DNA from: Faeciplasma sp045660445 | Lineage (GTDB): Bacteria; Bacillota; Clostridia; Oscillospirales; Ruminococcaceae | Direction of reading: 5' to 3' | Assembly: GCA_045660445.1 (NCBI GenBank) | Contig: JAZRDR010000013.1 | Coordinates: 1-64,000, forward strand | DNA: 64,000 bases | Shown: in pieces, positions 16,200-24,525 of the stretch | How positions within the stretch are numbered: the first letter of the stretch is position 1 | Layout of the letters: every line of letters begins with the position of its first letter | Made by a program: the position numbers and the translations under genes | Notes under the pieces: model-generated | What the model saw: the letters and a program-made list of their open reading frames with translations, nothing else | Database searches by the model: none | What the model was told of the DNA's origin: nothing

Positions 16200-18912
16200 A
16201 ACACTTCTTATACTTCTTGCCGCTTCCGCAAGGGCAGGGATCGTTTCTGCCAACCTTGCCGGTGTTTCGTCTTGTTGCGGATACCGAGCCGTCCGAGCCT
16301 GTATCCTCGGGCTTAAGCACCTGAACGCGCTTAACCTCCTCGTTTTTCTGCAAGCGAATGTGATAAAGCGTTCTGACGGTATCCTCGCAGATGGATTCGA
16401 TCATTGCATCGAACATTTCAAAGCCCTCGAATCTATAAGCAACAACAGGATCCTTGCCGCTGTAAGAACGAAGTGCGATTCCTCGCTTAAGCTCTGCCAT
16501 ATCGTCGATATGCTGCATCCACTTGGTGTCAACAACACGCAAAAGAACTGCTCTTTCAAGCTCGCGAAGGATCGCGGGCGTAAGCTCGGCTTCCTTTTCT
16601 TTATATCTTTCGTGTGCCGCTTCCTGAGCCATCTTGATAATATCCTTCTTATCTATATTATCAAGCTCGCGGATAGTGAAGTTAAAGTCGTTTTCAATTG
16701 TAAACAGGCCCGAGAAATGCTCTCTTAACCCTGCAAAGTTCCAAGCATCCTCTTCGTCGCCCGTGCAGTAAAGCTCCACTCCTGCGGCAACAAAGTCGTT
16801 TATCATCTTTGAGATATAGTCCTGAATATCCTCGCCGTCCAAAACCTTTGCACGCTGACCGTAAATGATCTCGCGCTGAGCGTTCATAACGTCGTCATAG
16901 TTCAAAACGTTCTTACGGATGTTGAAGTTTCTGCCCTCGACCTTCTTTTGTGAGGATTCTATTACGCCGGTAAGCATCTTCGATTCAAGCGGTGTATCCT
17001 CGCTCACGTTCATCGAATCCATCACCATTGTGATTCTGTCGCCGCCGAAGAGACGCATAAGGTCGTCTTCAAGAGAGAGGAAGAATCTTGACTCGCCCTC
17101 GTCGCCCTGACGGCCGGAACGTCCGCGCAACTGATTATCGATTCGGCGAGAATCGTGGCGCTCGGTGCCGATAATGTAAAGTCCGCCTGCTTCCTTAACG
17201 GTTTTGGCTTTTTCCTTAACCTCTGCTCCGTATTTCTCTAAAAGTCGGGCATATTCACGTCTGCCCTCTAAAATTCTTTCGTCCGAGGTCTCGCTAAAGC
17301 CAGTGATCTCATACATAAGCTCTTCTTCAAAGCCAAGCTTCAAAAGCTCTCCGCGGGCAAGGAATTCAGCGTTACCGCCAAGCATGATGTCAGTTCCTCG
17401 TCCTGCCATGTTGGTGGCAATGGTAACAGCTCTAAGCTGACCTGCCTGCGCAACTATCTGTGCTTCACGCTCGTGGTGCTTGGCATTCAAAACCTCGTGC
17501 TCGATTCCTCTGCGCTTTAAAAGCTGAGACAAAAGCTCACTCTTTTCAATCGAAACAGTACCGACCAAAACGGGCTGGCCCTTTGCGTGCGCTCTTACTA
17601 TTTCGTTAATAACAGCTTCAAACTTTGCTCTTTCCGTCTTATAAACCACGTCAGAATGGTCAAGTCTTATCATCGGGCGGTTGGTGGGAATAACAACAAC
17701 GTCCAAGCTGTAAATTTCTCTGAATTCGCTTTCCTCGGTTGCGGCAGTACCCGTCATACCCGAAAGCTTTTTATATAATCTAAAATAGTTCTGGAAGGTG
17801 ATGGTTGCGATAGTTCTCGACTCGTGAGCCACCTTAACGCCTTCCTTGGCTTCGATAGCCTGATGCAAGCCCTCGTTGTAACGTCTGCCATACATCAAAC
17901 GGCCTGTAAATTCGTCAACGATGATAACCTCGCCGTCTTTAACGACATAGTTGATGTCGCGCTTCATAATGCCGTTTGCCTTGATAGCCTGGTTTATATG
18001 GTGCAAAAGGGTTGCATTTTCGGGATCGGAAAGGTTTTCAATGCCGAAATTAGCCTCTGCCTTGGCGATGCCGTGCTTTGTAAGAGTTGCAGAACGTGAT
18101 TTTTCGTCGACAACATAGTCGCCGTCGAAAACATCGTCGGTGTCAACCTTGGTCTCAGTCTCAACAACAACGTTCTTTCTTAAACGCTTTGCAAATCTGT
18201 CTGCCTTGGTGTAAAGATCGGTGGATTTATCCCCTCTGCCCGAGATGATTAAAGGGGTTCTTGCTTCGTCGATAAGGATAGAGTCAACTTCGTCGACGAT
18301 TGCAAATGCGTGGCCGCGCTGAACCATATCTGCCTTTTTCACAACCATGTTGTCACGCAGATAGTCAAAGCCGAATTCGTTGTTCGTTCCGTAAGTAATA
18401 TCGCAAGCATAAGCCTCGCGGCGTTCTTCGTTATTCAAGTGGTGCAGGATACATCCGATGGTAAGTCCCAAAAAGCGATATACTCTGCCCATTTCTTCAG
18501 ACTGGAACTTTGCTAAATAATCGTTAACCGTAACGACGTGAACGCCCTTGCCCGAAAGTGCATTCAAATATGATGCCAAGCAAGCTGTAAGGGTTTTACC
18601 TTCACCCGTTTTCATTTCGGCAATTCTGCCCTGATGCAAAACGATAGCACCGATTATCTGCACGGGATATGCCTTTTTGCCCAATACTCTGAAAGCGGCC
18701 TCGCGGCAAACAGCCAAAGCCTCTGCCATGATGTCGTCAAGCGTTTCGCCTGCCGATACACGCTCTTTTAACAAAGCGGTCTGTGCTCTCAGTTCAGCGT
18801 CAGACATCTCGCTGTATTTAGGCTCAAGTTCCAAGACCTTATTCTTGATCGGCTCGATGCGCTTAAGCTCGCGCTCGGAATATGTGCCGAAAAGTTTATC
18901 GAAAAGACCCAT
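16189..18912 (-). CDS. secA: Protein translocase ATPase SecA
   Basis: A 907-residue motor of the Sec export pathway, acting at the membrane with SecYEG. Walker A is MKTGEGKT (100-107), the DEAD-like box VDEVDSILIDEARTPL follows, then GRGTDIMLGG and the QLRGRSGRQGD helicase motifs. The C-terminus has the zinc-binding SecB/lipid site with Cys-Pro-Cys-Gly and Lys-Lys-Cys-Cys. ATG 18912 is preceded by GGAGGT. A TTGACT/TATAAT promoter with 17-base spacing lies upstream. Full family length, no anomaly besides the 3' hairpin that overlaps the stop codon. Confidence 0.97.
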   Translation of the reverse strand: MGLFDKLFGTYSERELKRIEPIKNKVLELEPKYSEMSDAELRAQTALLKERVSAGETLDDIMAEALAVCREAAFRVLGKKAYPVQIIGAIVLHQGRIAEMKTGEGKTLTACLASYLNALSGKGVHVVTVNDYLAKFQSEEMGRVYRFLGLTIGCILHHLNNEERREAYACDITYGTNNEFGFDYLRDNMVVKKADMVQRGHAFAIVDEVDSILIDEARTPLIISGRGDKSTDLYTKADRFAKRLRKNVVVETETKVDTDDVFDGDYVVDEKSRSATLTKHGIAKAEANFGIENLSDPENATLLHHINQAIKANGIMKRDINYVVKDGEVIIVDEFTGRLMYGRRYNEGLHQAIEAKEGVKVAHESRTIATITFQNYFRLYKKLSGMTGTAATEESEFREIYSLDVVVIPTNRPMIRLDHSDVVYKTERAKFEAVINEIVRAHAKGQPVLVGTVSIEKSELLSQLLKRRGIEHEVLNAKHHEREAQIVAQAGQLRAVTIATNMAGRGTDIMLGGNAEFLARGELLKLGFEEELMYEITGFSETSDERILEGRREYARLLEKYGAEVKEKAKTVKEAGGLYIIGTERHDSRRIDNQLRGRSGRQGDEGESRFFLSLEDDLMRLFGGDRITMVMDSMNVSEDTPLESKMLTGVIESSQKKVEGRNFNIRKNVLNYDDVMNAQREIIYGQRAKVLDGEDIQDYISKMINDFVAAGVELYCTGDEEDAWNFAGLREHFSGLFTIENDFNFTIRELDNIDKKDIIKMAQEAAHERYKEKEAELTPAILRELERAVLLRVVDTKWMQHIDDMAELKRGIALRSYSGKDPVVAYRFEGFEMFDAMIESICEDTVRTLYHIRLQKNEEVKRVQVLKPEDTGSDGSVSATRRNTGKVGRNDPCPCGSGKKYKKCCGS

Positions 18913-18967
18913 TTTATACCTCCAAGTGATATATCTATATCAATTATAAATAGTATGCGATGATAAC

Positions 18968-18996
18968 ATTATAATCTATTCACCCTGCAAAGTCAA
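18968..18996 (-). promoter_or_regulatory. secA promoter
   Basis: On the minus strand TTGACT (18991-18996) and TATAAT (18968-18973) are 17 bases apart, 56 bases before the secA ATG. Confidence 0.75.
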
Positions 18997-19007
18997 ATAA
19001 AAAGGAA

Positions 19008-19040
19008 ACAAAAAACGCTCCCAACTTTTGCGGGAGCGTT
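19008..19040 (-). terminator. Terminator of the XRE regulator gene
   Basis: AACGCTCCC (19014-19022) pairs with GGGAGCGTT (19032-19040); the A-run at 19009-19013 gives the U-tract on the minus strand. Confidence 0.82.
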
Positions 19041-19066
19041 GAAATTCTTCAAATTATATGCTACAA

Positions 19067-19786
19067 TTACTTAGATTTAGTATCTGTTATCGCCTTAACT
19101 CTCGATTCGCTGTTCTTAATAAGGTTCACCATCGAAGAGTAATACTGCGGATAATCCTCAGCAAGGCTTTGAGTTGTGATAACAAGCCCGTCGGTTTCGG
19201 ATACGGCATCCTCCCCGGGAAGGGCAACACCCTCAACGGCAGAGATAACTCTTGACTGAGCCAAGCTCATTGCGGCATCAGTCGCAGCAGGAGCCATCGA
19301 CTTATCTATCACAAAGAAGTTCTGATCGTTTTTGGGGTTTGCCGAATATACAAATCTGAACATTTTATATACAGCAAGCATCAGATATCCCGAAGCTTCT
19401 TTGATAACCGTTGCCGAACGGCACTTTGTTAAAAGCGAGAAGAACACGTTGATCGAATTAACGATAAGCTTTTTGTTAAATGCTATCATGACCGATCCGG
19501 GAGTTACCTTGTCGCGCTGGTTGGGATCATCCTCGTGAAGCTCGTTCACGGATATGGTCTTTCCTGCAGGCTCGGGGCTTCTGCCCAAAAGATAATCGCA
19601 GGATACGTTATAATAATCGGCGGCACGAACCAAAAAGTCAAGTCCGCATTCTCTCTTTCCCTTTTCATAATGAGACAACAGTCCCTGAGAAACCCCTAAG
19701 TCCTGGGCCGCCTGCTTCTGAGAAACGCGGCGTTCCTTTCTTAAGAGAGTCATAATTCTTGCGAAATCCGTACTCAACCTTTTCAC
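19067..19786 (-). CDS. XRE-family transcriptional regulator with unrecognised C-terminal domain
   Basis: About 239 residues. The N-terminal helix-turn-helix (about 6-62) reads KQAAQDLGVSQGLLSHYEKG, then YYNVSCDYLLGRSPEP, typical of XRE repressors. The remaining about 160 residues match no family I know and lack catalytic motifs; VFFSLLTKCRSATVIKEASG suggests a helical sensor or oligomerisation domain. Start is uncertain: GTG 19786 has AAAGGA 6 bases upstream, whereas ATG 19810 has no RBS and TTG 19777 is also possible. It has its own TTTACA/TATAAT promoter and terminator, so it is monocistronic. Confidence 0.75.
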   Translation of the reverse strand: MKRLSTDFARIMTLLRKERRVSQKQAAQDLGVSQGLLSHYEKGKRECGLDFLVRAADYYNVSCDYLLGRSPEPAGKTISVNELHEDDPNQRDKVTPGSVMIAFNKKLIVNSINVFFSLLTKCRSATVIKEASGYLMLAVYKMFRFVYSANPKNDQNFFVIDKSMAPAATDAAMSLAQSRVISAVEGVALPGEDAVSETDGLVITTQSLAEDYPQYYSSMVNLIKNSESRVKAITDTKSK

Positions 19787-19835
19787 CTCATGTCCTTTAT
19801 CAAATGTCATTTCGTCTGTATTCGACGTATTGCTT

Positions 19836-19864
19836 ATTATACTCTTAAAATTACTGATTGTAAA
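19836..19864 (-). promoter_or_regulatory. Promoter of the XRE regulator
   Basis: On the minus strand TTTACA (19859-19864) and TATAAT (19836-19841) with 17-base spacing, 50 bases before GTG 19786. A TATAAT on the plus strand (19913-19918) may serve the divergent phosphatase gene. Confidence 0.6.
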
Positions 19865-19955
19865 GAAAAATCTCGGCGTAATATTTTATGAATTTCTCGC
19901 CGCTTTTTTGTATATAATGTTGATTTTACACCGATTTTGAAAGGAATTTTTAAAA

Positions 19956-20603
19956 ATGACCGGTTATCGAATCCATTTCATCCGCCACGCCCTTACAGCA
20001 GCCAATGAAGAGGGCAGATACGTGGGCATTACCGAATCGCCCGTTTCCGAAAAAGGCAAGCGCGAGCTTGCTCTTAAAAAGGAGCAGTTTGTCTATCCTC
20101 CCGTGGACAAGGTTTATGTAAGCCCCCTTAAAAGATGCATCGCCACCGCCGCATTTTTATACCCCGAGGGGTATGCGCGCGTTGTCCCAGAACTTCGAGA
20201 GATGAACTTCGGCGACTTCGAGGGGAAGCTTGCCAAGGACATTATGAACTCCCCCGAATATAAGCAGTTTTTAAAGGGCGGACTTGATAACCCTCCTCCC
20301 AACGGCGAAAGCATGCGCAAGGTCGTTGAAAGATGTTATGAAGGAATTCAGTTCATCATCGAGGATATGATGAGAAACGGCTATCACTCGGCGGCAGTTG
20401 TCACTCACGGCGGAATCATCATGAACATGATGAGCTGCTTTGGCTTGCCCAAATATTCCCCCAACGACTTCGCCTGCGATTTCGGCGAGGGCTTCACGGT
20501 TTTGGTTACTGCCCAGCTTTGGCAAACAGCAAATGCCTTTGAAATTTTGGGCGGACTTCCCTATCAATATAACACCGACGAAGAAAACGAAGATGACGAT
20601 TGA
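19956..20603 (+). CDS. Histidine phosphatase family protein
   Basis: A 215-residue member of the phosphoglycerate-mutase-like branch 1. The catalytic RHALTAANEEGRY motif lies at 10-22, the second His is in VVTHGGIIM, and MNFGDFEGK is the acid-region motif. Such proteins include CobC-like and broad phosphatases; the substrate is unknown. RBS GAAAGGA. Its last codons overlap the start of rluD by 11 bases, so the two are translationally linked, followed by luxS. Confidence 0.85.
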   Translation: MTGYRIHFIRHALTAANEEGRYVGITESPVSEKGKRELALKKEQFVYPPVDKVYVSPLKRCIATAAFLYPEGYARVVPELREMNFGDFEGKLAKDIMNSPEYKQFLKGGLDNPPPNGESMRKVVERCYEGIQFIIEDMMRNGYHSAAVVTHGGIIMNMMSCFGLPKYSPNDFACDFGEGFTVLVTAQLWQTANAFEILGGLPYQYNTDEENEDDD

Positions 20604-21435
20604 TTATAAAGTTGACTTGCAAAACAGCGGCAAAACCTTGGGCGATTTTTTGCGCCACCAAGGGCTTTCAAGAAAGCTGATAATTTCGCTTAAAAAAGAG
20701 CCGAACGGAATAACCGTGAACGGTGCCCACGAAAAAACGGTATACATTATTAAAGAGGGCGACGTGATAAGCGTGAATCTGCCATCGGATTCGACCGAGA
20801 TCGAACCAAACGGCGAGCTTAACGTTCCCATTGTATACGAGGATTGCAATATCGTTATTTTCAACAAGCCCTCGGAAATGCCCGTTCATCCGTCCATCAA
20901 GCACAGGACTGACACTTTGGCAAACTTTTTCTCACATCTTTATCCTGATACGACTTTCAGATGCTTAAACCGACTTGATCGCGATACCTCGGGTCTTTGC
21001 ATTTGCGCCAAGGATTCGTTTACCGCCAACGCATTAAGCGGCAAGGTAGAAAAGACATATTTTGCCGCCGTTTGCGGCGAGGTCTTGCAAAAAGGAACTG
21101 TCGACGCTCCCATCGCACGTGAGCAGGAATCTATCATAGCAAGGTGTGTAAGAGAGGACGGTCAGCGTGCCGTTACCCACTATAAACCCATAAAGCATTC
21201 TGCAAAGCACACTCTTTTGGAAATACAGCTTGAAACAGGCAGGACTCATCAGATTCGTGTGCATATGGCTTATATCGGGCACCCTCTGGCAGGCGATAGC
21301 TTATACGGAAATGATGAAAGCCTTGCAAGGCAGGCTCTTCATTGCGGCGAGCTTAGGTTCACTCATCCGATAACTAAAGATAACGTTGAAATTGAGATCC
21401 CCTTGGCAGAGGATGTAGACAGCTTATTTAAATAA
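20593..21435 (+). CDS. RluA/RluD-family pseudouridine synthase
   Basis: A 280-residue pseudouridine synthase acting on large-subunit rRNA or tRNA. An N-terminal S4-like region (about 12-75, GKTLGDFLRHQGLSRKLIIS) precedes the catalytic domain, with HRLD-type motif NRLDRDTSGL (catalytic Asp) and ETGRTHQIRVHM. The start ATG 20593 falls inside the end of the upstream phosphatase gene; the frame is open further upstream but that part is antisense-free overlap without an RBS. Target uridines cannot be assigned. luxS follows 13 bases later. Confidence 0.88.
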   Translation: MTIDYKVDLQNSGKTLGDFLRHQGLSRKLIISLKKEPNGITVNGAHEKTVYIIKEGDVISVNLPSDSTEIEPNGELNVPIVYEDCNIVIFNKPSEMPVHPSIKHRTDTLANFFSHLYPDTTFRCLNRLDRDTSGLCICAKDSFTANALSGKVEKTYFAAVCGEVLQKGTVDAPIAREQESIIARCVREDGQRAVTHYKPIKHSAKHTLLEIQLETGRTHQIRVHMAYIGHPLAGDSLYGNDESLARQALHCGELRFTHPITKDNVEIEIPLAEDVDSLFK

Positions 21436-21448
21436 AAGGAGAAACCAC

Positions 21449-21907
21449 ATGAAAAAGATCGCAAGCTTTCAGGTTGACCACACCAAATTCGGTGTTGGAA
21501 TGTATATCTCACGAATTGACGGAGACATCGTCAGCTATGACGTGAGAATGGTTAAGCCCAATTGCGGCACATATATCTCAAATCCGTCCCTTCATACCAT
21601 CGAGCATTTGTTTGCAACATTCGCACGCTCAAGCTCGGTTTCGGAAAACGTTATCTATGTTGGTCCGATGGGCTGCAGAACGGGATTCTATCTTTTAATG
21701 CGAGGATTTGATCACGATGCAGCGATAGCCCTTACCCGTGACGCACTTGAGTTTATCTCGAAGTTTGAGGGTGTTATCCCCGGTTACTCCGAAATCGAAT
21801 GCGGAAACTGGCTTGAACACGACCTTGAATCTGCAAGGCAGGATGTTTTGCCGTTGTTAGAGGTTTTAAAGGATTATTCTTCCGACAAGCTTGCATATCC
21901 GCAGTGA
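21449..21907 (+). CDS. luxS: S-ribosylhomocysteine lyase LuxS
   Basis: A 152-residue Fe/Zn-dependent lyase that splits S-ribosylhomocysteine into homocysteine and DPD, the AI-2 precursor, in the activated methyl cycle. The metal ligands are visible as H49 and H53 (HTIEH) and C118 (EIECGNW); the nucleophilic Cys sits in PMGCRTGF. Length and motifs match the family. RBS AAAGGAG. No pfs (mtnN) gene is adjacent. It is the last gene of the phosphatase-rluD-luxS group, followed by a strong terminator. Confidence 0.96.
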   Translation: MKKIASFQVDHTKFGVGMYISRIDGDIVSYDVRMVKPNCGTYISNPSLHTIEHLFATFARSSSVSENVIYVGPMGCRTGFYLLMRGFDHDAAIALTRDALEFISKFEGVIPGYSEIECGNWLEHDLESARQDVLPLLEVLKDYSSDKLAYPQ

Positions 21908-21913
21908 TTTTTT

Positions 21914-21937
21914 GCCGCCCTTTCGGGCGGCTTTTTT
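21914..21937 (+). terminator. luxS terminator
   Basis: GCCGCCC (21914-21920), loop TTTC, GGGCGGC (21925-21931), then T6. Confidence 0.92.
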
Positions 21938-21944
21938 AAAGGTG

Positions 21945-22010
21945 TCGGAGCTTTCACCCCGACATGATCGCGCGGCACTTGCGCCCTTCGGGCGCCACGC
22001 CGCGCTTATT
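21945..22010. repeat. GC-rich hairpin island 2
   Basis: GCGCGGC (21970-21976) pairs with GCCGCGC (21999-22005), and inside it GCGCCC (21981-21986) pairs with GGGCGC (21990-21995), giving a two-step hairpin. It is directly downstream of the luxS terminator, like the island at 3158. No gene is seen between 21908 and 22205. Confidence 0.6.
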
Positions 22011-22115
22011 ACGCAAAAATGCAATATTTTCCGCATTTTAGTTGTATTATTTACCGTGTGCATCGTCAACTTCCACAAAAATGCCGCAAAACAGCCGCTT
22101 GGCAGGGTTTAGCGG

Positions 22116-22143
22116 TTGATTTTTTCCGAAATGATGATATAAT
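22116..22143 (+). promoter_or_regulatory. Promoter of the M23 peptidase gene
   Basis: TTGATT (22116-22121), 16 bases, TATAAT (22138-22143); about 62 bases to the ATG. Confidence 0.6.
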
Positions 22144-22205
22144 TAGAAAACCACAAGTTTTTGTAACTGATTTGTAACTTTTTAAAGAAAGGAGATGTGC
22201 CACAG

Positions 22206-23936
22206 ATGAAAGACCGCATCCTTGCCGCTTTGAATGACATTTTCGATCTGCTTCAGTTCACGGGCGAAACCGCGTGGAAAGTCCTTAAAAGCATAGTTGT
22301 CACCTTGACGAGCTTTTTTGCAACCGTTTGCAAAAAGGTGTTCGGCACTATCTTCGGTTGGATAAAAAGAAAGCTTAAACAGCCTTTATATGATATATAT
22401 TGCTATTTCTTAACTCCCATTGCTCACGCTTGGGGGGCTTTGGCACACTCGCACCTTCGCTTTAAAAAGGCCAGCAAGATAGGCTTCTGGCACGGTGTGA
22501 AGGCATTTTTCTTGGGCATCGTCAAGATATTCAAGGGCGTTGGCATTGCCTGCAAATATGCTTTCAATTATGTCGCTCCAGCTGTTTGCATTCTTTTCCT
22601 GTTCTCACTTATAAAATATGCAAGCACTTTGCAATATGCTGTTTCGGTTGAATATAACGGAACCGACTTGGGCGTTATTTCTGATGCCGCAACGTATAAT
22701 CAAGCGCAGTCGCTTGCTCAGGATCAGGTTACGCTAATCGGAGACGAAGAGGAATTTTTGGTTCGCCCCACGTTCAGCATCCAGATGATCGACCAGAGCG
22801 ACGAAACCGTTGACGCCGACACCCTTTCCGAGCTTATTCTTAACGCCGGCGATGTTGAGATCGTTTATGCCTATGGCTTCTATATAAATGATGAGCTTTT
22901 GGGCGTTTACGATGAGACTGAAATGATACGCATAAGAACGGCGCTTGAAGACCGCCTTGCGAAGTATTACACCTCGCGTGCGGCAACGGTTGACTTTGTT
23001 GATGACGTTGTCATCTCTCAGGGAAGATTCGTTTCGTCAAACCTTTCAGAGGCTGACTGGGCTATCGAGCTTATAAACAGCGAGATGACTGTCGAAGCTT
23101 ATTACGTCATTCAAAAGGGCGATTCCGTAAGCCTTATCGCAAGCAAGCTCGGAATCACCAAAGACGAGCTTTTGGAGCACAACGAATTCTTAGAGGACGG
23201 CACCCACACCGGAGATCTTGTGAAATATTATTATACCGAGCCTTATCTTTCGGTTATGACCACCCATTACGAGACTTATGACCAGGATATCGAGCGTCAG
23301 GTCGTATACACATATAACAACAAGGTCGAGGCTGGCTGTGAGATCCTCATTCAAGGTGGCTCTGCAGGCTTTGAAAACGTTACCGCACTCGTCACCGAGG
23401 TTAACGGTGTTGAATCCTCACGAACCATCATCAGCCGAACCATTCTCGAAGAAATGGTTCCCCGTATATTCGAAGCCGGCTCGAAGCCCAATACCTTCAT
23501 CACGGAAGATAATGACTATGTTATCGAGGATTTGGGAACTATGTGCTGGCCTGTTGAAGGCGGTTACGTAAGCTCTCTTTACGGTTGGCGTGATTGGGAC
23601 CACTCCCGTCACAAGGGCCTTGATATCGCCGCAAAGAAGGGCACACCAATATATGCCGCCGCTGACGGTGTTGTGACCCACTCGGGTACCAAGAGCACCT
23701 ATGGTAAGCTTGTCATAATCGACCACGGAAACGGATATGAGACCTATTATGCGCATCAGTCAAAGCTTGCGTGTGAAGAAGGCGATATCGTTGAAAAGGG
23801 CGATCTTATCGGCTATATCGGAATGACAGGCTCGGCATCGGGCAATCATCTGCACTTCGAGCTTAGAATCAACGATGAACGCGTCGATCCCCTTTTGGGA
23901 CTGAGCGGTGTCGGAAAGCATAACGTTTGGGAATAA
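22206..23936 (+). CDS. Membrane-anchored LysM / G5 / M23 peptidoglycan endopeptidase
   Basis: A 576-residue protein. A basic, amphipathic N-terminal region (1-115) precedes one membrane segment (about 118-138). The outside part has a linker region (145-290), LysM (about 299-342, YVIQKGDSVSLIASKLG), G5 (about 350-425) and an M23 metallopeptidase (about 447-565) with zinc ligands H469 and D473 (HKGLDIA) and H550 in HLHFE. It likely cuts peptide crosslinks during growth, division or spore engulfment. ATG 22206 lies about 11 bases after AAAGGAGA; GTG 22197 is too close to it. Own promoter and terminator. Confidence 0.9.
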   Translation: MKDRILAALNDIFDLLQFTGETAWKVLKSIVVTLTSFFATVCKKVFGTIFGWIKRKLKQPLYDIYCYFLTPIAHAWGALAHSHLRFKKASKIGFWHGVKAFFLGIVKIFKGVGIACKYAFNYVAPAVCILFLFSLIKYASTLQYAVSVEYNGTDLGVISDAATYNQAQSLAQDQVTLIGDEEEFLVRPTFSIQMIDQSDETVDADTLSELILNAGDVEIVYAYGFYINDELLGVYDETEMIRIRTALEDRLAKYYTSRAATVDFVDDVVISQGRFVSSNLSEADWAIELINSEMTVEAYYVIQKGDSVSLIASKLGITKDELLEHNEFLEDGTHTGDLVKYYYTEPYLSVMTTHYETYDQDIERQVVYTYNNKVEAGCEILIQGGSAGFENVTALVTEVNGVESSRTIISRTILEEMVPRIFEAGSKPNTFITEDNDYVIEDLGTMCWPVEGGYVSSLYGWRDWDHSRHKGLDIAAKKGTPIYAAADGVVTHSGTKSTYGKLVIIDHGNGYETYYAHQSKLACEEGDIVEKGDLIGYIGMTGSASGNHLHFELRINDERVDPLLGLSGVGKHNVWE

Positions 23937-23940
23937 TACG

Positions 23941-23968
23941 AAAAAGCCGAGCCGAACTCGGCTTTTTG
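23941..23968 (+). terminator. Terminator of the M23 peptidase gene
   Basis: GCCGAG (23946-23951) and CTCGGC (23957-23962), flanked by A5 and T5, so possibly bidirectional. Confidence 0.85.
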
Positions 23969-24125
23969 TATGGAAAAACGACTGTCAGACTTACGTCTTT
24001 CCTGCTGCTTCGCAGCACCGTCGTTTTTCGGTGCCTGCGGATTAGAGACGATCCTCGTGTTTTGTATGGAAAAACGACTGTCAGGCTTACATCTGCAAAT
24101 TTGACTTCGTCGAACCGCGCTTTTT
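23964..24125. repeat. Imperfect ~97-bp tandem duplication
   Basis: A 31-bp block (23964-23994) recurs at 24061-24091 with a single change, and the sequence near 24033-24050 (TTTTTCGGTGCCTGCG) recurs near 24121-24135 with small differences. The two units are about 97 bases apart, between the M23 terminator and the tRNA-Leu promoter. No gene is seen. Confidence 0.65.
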
Positions 24126-24165
24126 CGGTGCTTGCGTGGATATTAAAATATTTTTCAAAAAACTA

Positions 24166-24194
24166 TTGACAACGCAAAATGTTGGTGATATAAT
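24166..24194 (+). promoter_or_regulatory. Full-consensus promoter of tRNA-Leu
   Basis: TTGACA (24166-24171), 17 bases, TATAAT (24189-24194). Exact consensus, 39 bases before the tRNA. Confidence 0.88.
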
Positions 24195-24232
24195 AATGAA
24201 GCTGTCCGACAAGACAGTCAATTTAATAATTT

Positions 24233-24316
24233 GCGGCAGTGCTGGAATAGGCAGACAGGCACGTTTGAGGGGCGTGTGTCAACGACGTATGGGTTCAAGT
24301 CCCATTTGCCGCACCA
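24233..24316 (+). tRNA. tRNA-Leu (anticodon GAG)
   Basis: Acceptor GCGGCAG pairs with TTGCCGC; CCA is encoded. Anticodon stem CACGT/GCGTG holds loop TTGAGGG with anticodon GAG. A long variable arm fits class II. T-stem GGG/CCC around loop TTCAAGT. A strong hairpin terminator follows at once, and an 18-bp copy of the 3' end is found at 24458-24475. Confidence 0.92.
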
Positions 24317-24352
24317 TTAAAATAACCAAGGCTTTTGCCTTGGTTATTTTAA
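24317..24352. terminator. tRNA-Leu terminator
   Basis: A 16-bp perfect stem (24317-24332 with 24337-24352) and loop TTTT; the arms end in A/T runs giving a U-rich 3' side. Confidence 0.85.
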
Positions 24353-24451
24353 TTATCCCGAGTAATCGACGAAGGACCGCAAAGCCGATAGGCTTTGCTT
24401 GCTTTTCGCTTCGCAATCTTTCGCATTACATAAAACTTTGGCGAAAAGCTG

Positions 24452-24475
24452 TTCAACAGTCCCATTTGCCGCACC
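24452..24475 (+). repeat. Duplicated 3' end of tRNA-Leu
   Basis: AGTCCCATTTGCCGCACC (24458-24475) is identical to 24298-24315 in the tRNA, and GTTCAA just before it also matches apart from two inserted bases. The copy has no 5' tRNA half. Such a duplicate is what integration into a tRNA 3' end leaves, but the 142 bases between hold no integrase. Confidence 0.7.
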
Positions 24476-24477
24476 TC

Positions 24478-24507
24478 TTGATTTTCATCCCCACGCTGTT
24501 GTATAAT
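24478..24507 (+). promoter_or_regulatory. Candidate promoter of nth
   Basis: TTGATT (24478-24483), 18 bases, TATAAT (24502-24507). The transcript would begin very close to the RBS at 24514, so the match is plausible but not certain. Confidence 0.4.
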
Positions 24508-24525
24508 ATCCCCGAGGTGAAAAAC

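Noticed and set aside
24317..24457. A mobile element between tRNA-Leu and its 3' copy
   Set aside because: Only about 140 bases with no integrase or gene; at most a scar, so not listed as a mobile element.
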